A stretch of 64,000 nt of DNA, taken from Cyprinodon diabolis. Its lineage: Eukaryota > Chordata > Actinopteri > Cyprinodontiformes > Cyprinodontidae. The stretch lies in assembly GCA_030533445.1 (NCBI GenBank), contig CM060081.1:32066111-32130110 (forward strand), given 5' to 3'. The notes below the pieces were generated by a model. It was not told the DNA's origin and ran no database searches. It saw only the letters and a list, made by a program, of their open reading frames with translations. This document shows, piece by piece, positions 32,485-41,435 of this stretch (within the stretch, counting starts at the first letter, position 1; the number at the start of each line of letters is the position of its first letter). A program made the translations under genes and the position numbers.

Positions 32485-34112
32485 CTTGCGTTTATATGGC
32501 ATACCCCGTATCCATATGCACTGTCAGTATAGATTGTCACTCTTTTACCAGTAGCCAATTTGCATGCTGCTGTTAATGCTTTTATTTCTGCCAACTGGGC
32601 AGAGCAAGGTTGATCAAGGCTCATTGTCTGTACCTTGGTAAAGGTCCCATCGGGGTCAAGTTGGACTATTCCATATCCAGCTCTATTCCCTGTCTCACTT
32701 CGGACACATGATCCGTCTACGAATAGCGTCAGATCAGATGGGATTGGATGATTGTACAAGTCCTCCCTTACCTTCATGAAGGTGTCCGTCTCCTGAAGAC
32801 AATCATGGGGCTCACCTTCTGTGGGCAATACCATTCTTGTGGCTGGGTTGATTGTGGTACAGCGTTGTATAGTTAAGTCAGGTCCTGAAAGCAGAACTTC
32901 ATAACCTGTTTGACGAGCTTGGGTTATCACAAAGCGTGGGCTGGTGAGCAGTGCATGTAATTGATGTGATGTATACAAAATAACAGGGTGGCCCATAGTA
33001 ATAACTGAGGCATTTTTATATGCGAACGCTGCTGCTGCCAAGCCCTGGTAGCAGGGAGGCAGACCTTCTTCGACACCATCTAATTTTGTGCTGTAATAAG
33101 AAATTGGCTGTTTACCTGTGGGGGTGTCTTGCATCAATACTGCACATGCATACCCTTGTCGCTCAGCCACATAGAGATGGAATGGTTTGCCATAATCTGG
33201 ATTGGCCAGAGCAGGAGCAGTTTGGAGATCTTGTTTCAGCAGCTGGAACGCACCCTCTGCCTCGTCTGTCCATTGCAATTGAGCCGACTGGTGTCCTTGA
33301 CCCGCGGCTTTAATCAGGGCTCTTAGTGGAGCCGTTTGGATGACACCCACGGTCTGCTGTAACCTGCCATGCCAAGGAAAGACAACATGTGACCAACAGT
33401 CCCAAGGTTTGGGCAATTGAGTTATGGCTTCTAGTTGGGACGGTGCAATACACCTCTTGTCCCCACTGAGTTGCCTGCCAAGATACTCCACTGTTTGCTG
33501 GCAGAATTGCAATTTTTGTTTACTTACTTTGTGTCCTCCTTCTGCCAATGCAGTCAACACTGTAATGGAGTCTCTCTCACACTGCTCTTTAGAAGCAGAA
33601 CAAATCAAAATGTCATCAACATACATCAACATTGTAGATGGTATGTCAAGGTGATTTAAATCATTCGCCAGTACACGATTGAAAATTGATGGCGAGTCTA
33701 CAAAACCCTGTGGTAATCGCGTATAAGAATACTGTTGTCCTTTGTACGTAAATGCAAACAAATACTGGGAATCTGGATGGACCGGTACACTGAAAAACCC
33801 TAAACACAGATCTATCACAGTAAACCATTTTGTGCCTGGGGGTATATTACTCAGTAGTGTGTGGGGGTCTGGTACTACTGGTATTTCTTCTGCTACAATA
33901 GCATTAATTAATCTTAGATCATGGACTAGTCTGTAGTCATTACTGTTGGGTTTTCTGATGGGAAAAATTGGTGTGTTACAGGGACTTACTGTTGGTTTAA
34001 GAAGTCCTGCTGTTTCTAATCCTGTAATGATAGGCTGTATTCCTTCTACTGCTTCTCGTTTAAGTGGGTACTGTCTTTGGAAGGGTAATTTAGCATTTGC
34101 TAAACGCACCAT
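32469..34112 (-). pseudogene. pol: pol: reverse transcriptase and most of RNase H
   Basis: A 547-codon frame spans RT, which copies viral RNA into DNA. It has LPQGFVDSP and the YVDD catalytic box, followed by connection and RNase H with Asp (LFVDGSC), Glu (LAEIKAL) and Asp (IYTDSAYG). It terminates at TAG 32469-32471, shortly after the third RNase H acid. It is out of frame with the preceding protease frame; the switch coincides with an 11-bp tandem direct repeat (34110-34120 and 34121-34129). Confidence 0.92.
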
Positions 34113-35089
34113 TTGTCTGCCATTTGTCTTTTCCCAGGAACTTTAATGTGTTCTGCTATTACTTCATCAGCTTGTGAATATGAGATTTTGAAAAACAGTC
34201 CATCTTTTGACATGCTAATGCAGTCCCATGCTGTGTCAACCCATTCGGTGACTTGCTTGGCTTCTTGAACCATGGGTCCTTGGTCATGTGACTCATACTT
34301 GTCTGCAATCAGTAATGTGACATGTGGTGCTGAGTTGGTAACCTGGAACCATTCTGCTACATCTTTATCAGGAAATGTGACAACAGCTGCAGCTCCTTGT
34401 GGTCCAACCACTATGTCAGCGTATTGGATGACAGTTGTTTTGTTGTTCATTTCTACATCCCAGCTTTTCTCGTAGTCTTCGTGTGTTTTGCCTTTGTCAT
34501 AAAACATGGTACAATGGAGAGGGAGAAAAGGTTCTTTAGATATGTCGTAGTGATTCATTATCAGGGGTCTCCATGTTTCCCACTCCAGTTGGAGGAAGGA
34601 AGTTGGTGATGTGAGTTTCAGCCAAAATACTTGGTCTTCTAGTTCATGACTTGTTACCTGGGGGGTCATTTGTGGGTCTAGTTGCATCATGTAGGCTTCA
34701 TTTTTGTCTGTTGCTTCAAAAGAAATTTCATTAGGGGTACATTTGATTTTAGCATTGAGCTGGCACAGCGCATCTCTACCCAGCAGATTAATTGGCGTAT
34801 CTTCTGAGTAAAGCAGTGGTGCATACACAGTCTTTTCACCTATGATCATGGGAACTGGCTCAGTCATGGGTATTATTTGGGTCTTCCCAGAGAAACCTAC
34901 TGTTCGAATCTTTGATGCTGAGAGAGGCAGGCCAATTCCACTCTTCCCTATACAGGAGTAGGCCGCTCCTGTATCAATCATGAAGCGATGATGGCTGTCA
35001 TATATAGTGACATCAATGGTGGGTTCTGTTTGTGGGCGTTGGGTTAATACAGTTAGAATGGCCTCTCCATCAGGTTTCTCTGGGCACCC
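34100..35089 (-). CDS. pro: pro: aspartic protease plus an inserted 2H phosphoesterase-like domain
   Basis: The frame continues directly from gag after the UAG at 35090-35092. Protease comes first: the active-site Asp-Thr-Gly is in MIDTGAAYS (34967-34981) and the conserved LLGRD lies near residue 70. It cleaves the viral polyproteins. Instead of passing straight to RT, about 190 more residues follow. These contain LHCTMFYD (His codon 34514-34516) and PHVTLLIAD (His codon 34322-34324), two hydrophobic-H-x-T-hydrophobic motifs 64 residues apart. That is the signature pair of 2H phosphoesterases, enzymes acting on 2',5' or cyclic phosphodiesters. Family assignment is by motif only; spacing is slightly short for the family. 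The frame stops at 34100 because of the frame offset to RT. Confidence 0.75.
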   Translation of the reverse strand, partial: GCPEKPDGEAILTVLTQRPQTEPTIDVTIYDSHHRFMIDTGAAYSCIGKSGIGLPLSASKIRTVGFSGKTQIIPMTEPVPMIIGEKTVYAPLLYSEDTPINLLGRDALCQLNAKIKCTPNEISFEATDKNEAYMMQLDPQMTPQVTSHELEDQVFWLKLTSPTSFLQLEWETWRPLIMNHYDISKEPFLPLHCTMFYDKGKTHEDYEKSWDVEMNNKTTVIQYADIVVGPQGAAAVVTFPDKDVAEWFQVTNSAPHVTLLIADKYESHDQGPMVQEAKQVTEWVDTAWDCISMSKDGLFFKISYSQADEVIAEHIKVPGKRQMADKWCV

Positions 35090-35935
35090 CTATAGCCAGT
35101 ATGCCTCTTGTCCTGCTCCATAGGTGGCTGGTCCAGCAGTAGGGGGCTGAGGTCCCATCCATGGGTTAGTGGGGCAGTCCCTTTGCATGTGTCCGACTTG
35201 TCTACATCCCCAGCATTGCAGCCTCGCTCGCTGTTGTCCCATGTCTGGACCTGCCTGGGGCATCTGCTGGTATTGGCCTTGAGGGGGCCTTCTTGGGGCT
35301 CCTTGTTGTCCCCTCCATCTTCCCCGCATGGGTGGCCCCCCTCGTCCTCTTCCAAACACTGCTTGTTGGGGGCCTCCTCCTTGGTTTAGATGCACATGAA
35401 TAGGAGGGACTGGTTGAGGTTGGGTCTGCTGTGGCAGGGCTCCTCCCACAGGTGGCGCTGCTGGATATTGCATCTGCTGTGTGGGCAGAGGGATGACAGG
35501 AGACACTACTGGTGCTTGTACGACTGCCTCCCCTGTTGGTGCACCCTCCGTCGGGGGTGTAGCTGCCACTGACAGTGCTGCTTGATGTTTGGGCTTTTCT
35601 TTTTCTTTCTTTGCTTTGGACAATTCCCCAATCTGCAGCTGGGTTAACTTGGTGGCCAGCATCTTGCTTTGGTCCTCAAAGGCCCGTTTTTCGGCCCGAT
35701 GCATGTTTACATAATGTATAACATGCTCAGAGAATAGAGGCCAGTCCATCTTCATGAGCCCCACAACTCCGTCCAGTTTGGCTTGTACTTCTTTGGGCAT
35801 GGCCTCTCTGATGTAGGTTCTCAACAGAGGGCCATATGTTTTCTGTTCATTCCCATCACTTCCAGTCTCTGTTTTCCATTTCTGTTGAAACCTGTGCAGA
35901 AACTGGGCTGGACTTTCATCATCCTTTAAACATTC
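35090..35935 (-). pseudogene. gag: gag: capsid C-terminus and nucleocapsid
   Basis: Just after an in-frame TAA (35936-35938) the frame reads a segment with DDESPAQFLHRF, the expected form of the capsid major homology region. It then runs through a charged helix and a Pro/Gln-rich linker to an RG-rich stretch (GRGRGGPPMRGRW). It ends with one CCHC zinc knuckle (CWGCRQVGHMQRDC, about 35174-35215). The knuckle and RG region bind viral RNA. Gag ends at TAG (CTA TAG GGG), with pro in the same frame immediately after, which fits UAG readthrough as in gammaretroviruses. Confidence 0.88.
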
Positions 35936-36201
35936 TTATCTCATCTTAGTTGGATCACTGCAGGCGGGGTATTTGCTCCTCAAGGCTGCCCACACCTTAG
36001 GTCTTATGTGGTTGAATGGTATCTTGTCATACTGGTGTGAGGTCATGACCCTTGGAAGCTGGGCTTCGTCGAACACCTCTCTGGCTGCTGAGTGTCCTGC
36101 TGTTTTGATTAGCAGCGCCTTGATGTCTCCAGCTGCCAGGTTGATGCCTCCAGTGATTTCTTCCAGCTTTTCTATCCACCTGTCAGCTCCATCTGACAGC
36201 T

Positions 36202-36203
<2 letters not shown>
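35936..36203 (-). pseudogene. gag: gag: capsid N-terminal part
   Basis: This frame, the same as the downstream capsid, encodes about 90 residues including [10 protein letters not shown] and [17 protein letters not shown]. It fits capsid position by context. It is bounded by an (AT)n tract on one side and a TAA on the other, so it is cut off from both matrix and nucleocapsid. Confidence 0.7.

Positions 36204-36284
<81 letters not shown>
36204..36284. repeat. (AT)n microsatellite inside gag
   Basis: Eighty-one bases of pure AT repeat interrupt the gag coding region. The gag frame differs on the two sides. Confidence 0.97.
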
Positions 36285-36286
<2 letters not shown>

Positions 36287-36317
36287 CCCCACCCTGACCT
36301 TGCTCTGTCTTCTGCTG

Positions 36318-37484
36318 TCATGATTGGAACCTGGTCAGCATTGTGCGTGGGCCACTTCTTGCTATCTGCAGATCCACGTCACATTCAGCTGCGAGTGGCT
36401 TTTGTTCTTTTGCCACTGGCCTGCTTTTTTCTTTGGACCCCTCATAAAATGGGTTTTTTGACGGCAGTATGTCTGAGCCTTCATCCTGCGTTTCAAAGTC
36501 CCCCCATTCAGTGACATCACTTTCTATTAAGGCCTCCTCCTCACAATCCGTCTCTTCTCCCTTTTTTATTCCTGCTTTGTCAATCAGGGTCATAGTCCGT
36601 GGACTTGGCTGGTCTGGGTAATTAGCCTGGGCATCTCTTATAAGCTGCTCTACTTCCATTCTCTTCACTTTTTCTAATTCTTCATTTCGTCTTTTCTTCT
36701 CATTTTGTTTTTCTATTGTCTTTCTCATATCCCTTTGATATTTCACTTGTGCTTTTTCTTTTTCTCCTCTGATTAGTGAAAATTCTTTCTTCAGTTCCTC
36801 CAGCTCCTTGTCTATTTTGTCTGTCAGTGATACGGTTTCATCCATATATGTCAACTTAGTCCTGGGTTCTGAGTGGCATGTGGGGCCCCTCTGATATGGG
36901 GTTCGTCTGCGACGTCTTGGGGGTAGTGTGTAGCTATAGCGTGATCTTCTCCTTACTCCCGTTAAGGATCTGTCTGATTCTTCGTCTTCACTGCTATAGC
37001 CATGCTCTTTCTGCTGCGTGCTACTCATTTCTTTTTCTGCTTCTTCCTCATCTTCTTCTAACACTAATATAAGTTGTCCTGTAATTTTTCCCTTGCTACC
37101 TGGTTTCTCTATCATTACTGGATACTGGCCTGCTACGCTGGGGTGATAAGGTGGTGGCTTATGATCGGTATAATTGGGAGCTGTTGGACTCTTATGGTGT
37201 TCAACTATAAAATATCGTAGGATATCTCTCTGTTCAGCATGTTTCTGTTTTTTATGCAAATGCATTCGGTCTCATTTCTTATCTTTATCCCTCAATTTTT
37301 CTTCTACTTCATCACAGCATGATGGATCAAAACTGCCTTTTTTAGGCCAGCGATTTTTCCCAGATGTTATCTTATGCCATTCTGTCATGCATTTTAGAAT
37401 TTTGCGCTTATTGGATGGATGTGTCATTATTACCAGTTTGGCAGGCGTTAACCCCTCAGTCTGTTTGCTCACATTGGCTCCCAT
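36318..37484 (-). pseudogene. gag: gag: matrix and linker region, with internal TGA
   Basis: The start ATG at 37484 (context GCCATGGGA) gives MGANVSKQ, a myristoylation-type N-terminus that targets Gag to the plasma membrane. After 70 codons an in-frame TGA (37272-37274) interrupts. The same frame then runs another 317 codons to TGA 36318-36320. This part has a PPPY late-domain motif (about 37146-37157), which recruits NEDD4-type ligases for budding. It also has an Arg-rich patch and a Lys/Glu-rich predicted coiled coil. The long charged coil is unusual for a gammaretroviral Gag. Confidence 0.85.
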
Positions 37485-38237
37485 GGCAACCAGCAGTCAC
37501 TCAACCCTTGGGGTCTGTGCTTATTCACCAGCCTTTATAATCCTTAATTAATTTTAATTTAACTGGTTCTGCTCTCTCCAATACAGATCGTGTTTTATTT
37601 TTTTATTTTTTATTTTTTTGTCTAATAATTCTACTTCTTAATTTTTAGATCTCTACAATTTGAGTTAGGATCTCTAATAAAACAAATTTATAATATTATT
37701 TTCATACTTTTACTGAGTATTCGGTTTAGTTACTCTATATTTTATGTATAACATAATTTTTAATTCACTTATAACCTGTTTTGTAGTTTTAAATTGGGAC
37801 CTTGTTAATTTATTTTATCCTTTTAACCATGTGTTTTTCAGTTACCAATTCTGTTATAGTTACCAATTCTGTTAATTTTTGTGTTATTCTTTTTTTAACT
37901 ATATTTTATAATAATTAATTCTGTTAATTTATTATTATGCCTTTTAAGTCTCGTCTTATTCTTAATAATAAATTACTCTCCTATTTATTATTCTTATTCT
38001 TTATTCTAATTCTTCTTATTTCTATCCCCTCTCTCTTACTCCCCCTTAATTAGTTAACTCTTTCACACTTCACATAGACAAAGACACACAAGACAAATGA
38101 TTATATATTTTACAGTGCACTTCTATTTTTCCTCACTGTTTCCTACAGTGGCACATACGTTTTCCCTGCTGCCCCGGATTCACCCAGATAACTGGAAATG
38201 AATAGACGTCCTCTGGTTGGTTGAGCGGTACTATTCT

Positions 38238-38364
38238 CCGATTATCGCTTAATCGGTAATATTCTGGCTATCCCTTAGCCTGGCTATCGCTTAGCCTCTC
38301 AATACCTACTACTTAATACCTAATACAACACAAGTTCACGGAGCATGCTGACTATCGCTTAGTC
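38238..38364 (-). other. four hairpins with covarying stems and constant loop
   Basis: On the plus strand a loop TCGCT (once TCCCT) is flanked by complementary arms that change together. They are CCGATTA/TAATCGG at 38238-38256, GGCTA/TAGCC at 38266-38280, GGCTA/TAGCC at 38282-38296 and GACTA/TAGTC at 38350-38364. In the viral RNA sense the loop is AGCGA. They lie downstream of the splice donor and so occur only in unspliced RNA, as expected for a packaging signal. The function is inferred. Confidence 0.7.
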
Positions 38365-38775
38365 GCCAATACTCCCACTTAACATGCATACTTTAATGTT
38401 CCGGATTTATGGCTTCCACAGACTATGTCAAACGCCTTGACCAATCTGTCCCTTTACCAATCGTCTGCTCAGAACATCGCCTGCTAAGCTTAACTTATAC
38501 ACAAAATAATTCAAACACAGAACAGTTCATATACAGAATCATACAAACATTAATTAATACTTAAACCATGCATTCACATACATTCATACATATCTGGACC
38601 TTTCCCCAGTTTAGTCTGCCTTTTGTATATTCTTATATAAATACTTATTAAATTTGGAAAATACTTATTAAATTTGGAATACTAGGTTTTTTTAGGAGAG
38701 CTCTTTTGGCGGCTTACACCCACAAGCCGTCGCCGGAGGCTGATTCCCCACTAATTTAGAAAATTATAACAAATT

Positions 38776-38787
38776 GTTTCTCACCTG
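38776..38787 (-). other. major 5' splice donor of the provirus
   Basis: The minus strand reads TTTACAG|GTGAGAAA, with the junction after 38785. It is a near-consensus donor about 80 nt inside the primer site, the usual place for the donor that makes env mRNA. Confidence 0.65.
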
Positions 38788-38864
38788 TAAATGTTGAATA
38801 TTTGGGCCCTTGGGGTTCCTGGCCTCCAACTGGTGCCTGCAGGTTGTCCGACGCCTGGGGCTTC

Positions 38865-38882
38865 CTCCTGGCTGGCTCGCCA
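38865..38882 (-). other. primer binding site, tRNA-Arg type
   Basis: Four bases inside the 5' LTR the minus strand reads TGGCGAGCCAGCCAGGAG. As I recall it, this is the exact complement of the 3' end of vertebrate tRNA-Arg(ACG) including CCA. Confidence 0.75.
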
Positions 38883-38886
38883 AAAA

Positions 38887-39807
38887 TGTCATGGAAACTG
38901 TTCTCCCTACGACTTAAAATTGAAGCTAAGTCTTATAAAAATTCAGAGTTCTTAAAAAGCAGTAGGAAAGTCTTCAAACTATGATCAGAAATTAGGCAGA
39001 GGCAACTGAGTCCAGGTCTGGAGAATTTTATTTACAGAACACACATGAGCTGTTCACAGGTGAGCAACTGACTTACATGCAGAAAAGGGCCCCCTTTTAT
39101 TCACTCCCGGGACTTGGGGCTCTTTCATCTTGGTGGAAGACCCACCTTCAAACCATAATTTATATTTTTAATTGAAGCCTTTCTTTGATCTATCAAAGCT
39201 TTTTCTTCACAAGTCATAGTGACATTTCTTGTAGATCATGATGACATTTAGTGCAGTTAAATCAAAAACACATCATAGTCTTAATCATCAATATGTCAAA
39301 ACAATGTTTTCATCCAGTGTGACTTATGATCATAACATTACATCAAAAAAGGTACCGCAGGGTACCTGCGACCAGTACCGCACCGCATGCTTTGGAGATG
39401 ACAACTCAATATATTACAATTAGTTCAGCGTAGCTGTGCAACCCTGAACAACCCATTCTCAATGCGTCTGTCTTACAAACAGGTCTCATTTCTGCACCCT
39501 GGTTTTCAAAGGCCTCAAATGGCCTTGGACCCCCTTCAATGCTCCTGTTCTTTCGCTCATTCTCGGTGTTTTCCCACCCTGGTCTTATCTCTCAGACCTC
39601 AAGGCTGCGCTCCAAAGCTGCAGCTGCAGAGAGCCTTTACACACACACACTGCTCTCTATCTCTCCACATTTGGTGGCGCACACTCTTTTGGACTCTGTG
39701 ACCTGACCTGTATAACATAAATGTATTTAGTGTAAAACATTTATTCAATATGTAAAACATGTATCCAATATATTCTAATCATCGGTGCAGATTAATTTAC
39801 TCCATCA
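38887..39807 (-). repeat. 5' LTR of the provirus
   Basis: The LTR is 921 bp, TGATGGAG...CATGACA on the minus strand. Relative to the 3' LTR it has a 5-bp duplication (GACCTGACCTG). It also has a distinct short block near 39353-39375 (GGTACCGCAGGGTACCTGCG) where the other LTR has about 57 bp of different sequence. Confidence 0.92.
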
Positions 39808-39811
39808 GTAG

Positions 39812-40582
39812 CATAACAGGAATAAAATGATCTACAGGTTTTAACATATCAATTCATAACCTCATGTTATTTACAGCTGAAATAATAAAAAAAGCAAAAA
39901 ACAAATATTGTAAAACCAGGTGGACTCCATACTTCCAAAGCTTTTTATAATAATAGTTTGCTTTGATCCTTTCTTGGTCATATCATTTATAATGTCTGTG
40001 ACAACTTCTAAGTGGAAGTTTTGCCCACGGTTTATTTCTGTATTTCTTCAGTTCTTTAAGGTTTACAGACATCTGTTTTTGGAAGGCTTATTTTCAATAG
40101 CATTTTATTTAGTTTGCAGTTTGCTGGAATTCAAAACTGAAATGTTTAATCAGGATTTTGTTCTGAAAATACAGCTTTTGGTTCATTGTCATTACTATGG
40201 CATTACTATGCATTGACCAAGCTTTTGGAGAGGTGGATTTACTATTGACAACAACTTAACACGTTTTTGTACCGTGGAATTATAGTTAGTGACTAAATGT
40301 TGCTTTTGCCATGTGGTTGCAAAGTGTGCCATGTTTTTATATTTAATCACTAGACATCTGTATTTTAGCCTCCTGTATTTAGAACATTATTCCAAATGCC
40401 TTGTCGTTTAAGAGATGAAGCTGTACAATTAGCAGTACTACTGCAACATTCATTCTCCTTCAAACATTTCCAAGAAAGATAAACCTACTATCTACAGTAT
40501 TTCTTATGGTCTAACAATAAACTTTAATATTAAAAATAATTAAGACTAAAGAATGAGATGCATCTGTTTTATATTTCTATTT
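39812..40582. other. intergenic, nothing recognised
   Basis: AT-rich flank of the provirus. Small ORFs have no recognisable content. Confidence 0.55.
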
Positions 40583-40932
40583 TACGGAGACCCTAAAGGG
40601 ACATAGAGGAAAAAAATAAAAATTTTTGCGAGATCTCGCAATACTTTTGCAAGATCCCACAAAAGCATTGCGAGATCCTGCAAAAGTTTTGGGGGCTCCG
40701 TACTTTTGAAATGTCTCTCACTTATGTTAAGTGCATGTATGCAGCCAAGTACGCATTTAATGTCTTTACATGTCAGGCCAATACCAAAATAGAAATCAAT
40801 AAACTTTGGATGATGCGTTTGCGCCTCCATTGTTTTGTGTCTGTATTACTTCCGGTTCATTGACATATGAAAACTTTTTGCGCAATATCGCAAAATATTT
40901 TTTTTCCTCTATGTCTCCTTAGGGGCTCCATA
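40583..40932. mobile_element. MITE with GGAGMCCCTAARGRGACATAGAGG ends
   Basis: The left end TACGGAGACCCTAAAGGGAC and the reverse complement of the right end, TATGGAGCCCCTAAGGAGAC, match closely and continue into ATAGAGGAAAAAAA. The left half contains repeated GCGAGATC and GCAAAA words. No coding capacity and no firm target duplication. Confidence 0.7.
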
Positions 40933-41435
40933 CTATTTTTCAAATACCCAAGCATCACATCCTCTGGATTTGAACATAGTCTTTTGCAAAGTCAACTTCA
41001 AGGAAGATTAGCTACACTATAAAAAGAAGAAATGCCTTACAGGCAATTTATTTTGCTGTGGAATTAATGATGAGATTATTTCCAATCACTGCATGAAAAG
41101 TGGGATTTTCGTCAATATGCAGCACTGTAGATTGTCGTGGAAGTTCAGGTTAACGGCAGTTTACGGTAATTTGCAGGCGTCGCCGAAAACTCCCAGAAAT
41201 TGTCAGAAATTTACGTGGGCTTTCTTAGGCAGTGTTCCCCCCATGCCTCCCCCCCATGTAATTCTAGGTGAGGCTTTAACATGTAAATGAAAATGCTGTG
41301 AGCTATACAAATGCAAATCAGGGTTGCAGGGGGAGTTTTACCCCAAGTGACATTTTTCTAAAAGGTAAGAAAATCTCTGATACAAAGAGATCAGGCTCAG
41401 TATAGACTCTTACATTTTAGCTTGAATTGATTTAT

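Larger units (their letters stand above)
37485..38864 (-). other. long proviral leader (5' untranslated region)
   Basis: About 1.4 kb between primer site and gag is unusually long and T-rich on the plus strand. It carries a tandem duplication of AGTTACCAATTCTGTTA (about 37838-37876), a 6-bp-stem hairpin (38710-38729), the splice donor and the covarying hairpin set at 38238-38364. No upstream gene is seen. Confidence 0.7.
26011..39807 (-). mobile_element. full-length class I-like endogenous retrovirus
   Basis: A 13.8-kb provirus on the minus strand is flanked by GTAG at 26007-26010 and 39808-39811. In order it has 5' LTR, primer site, long leader, gag, pro with an extra domain, RT-RNase H, integrase, env, an extra ORF, polypurine tract and 3' LTR. 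The 4-bp duplication, gag-pro linkage through UAG in one frame, GPY/F integrase module and CX6CC env fit gamma/epsilon-type retroviruses. Gag and pol are interrupted, but env and the extra ORF are open. About 20 substitutions over roughly 890 aligned LTR bases suggest a fairly recent insertion. Confidence 0.93.

Noticed and set aside
34100..34130. Programmed -1 frameshift between pro and RT
   Set aside because: There is no slippery heptamer at the switch, and an 11-bp tandem duplication explains the offset more simply.
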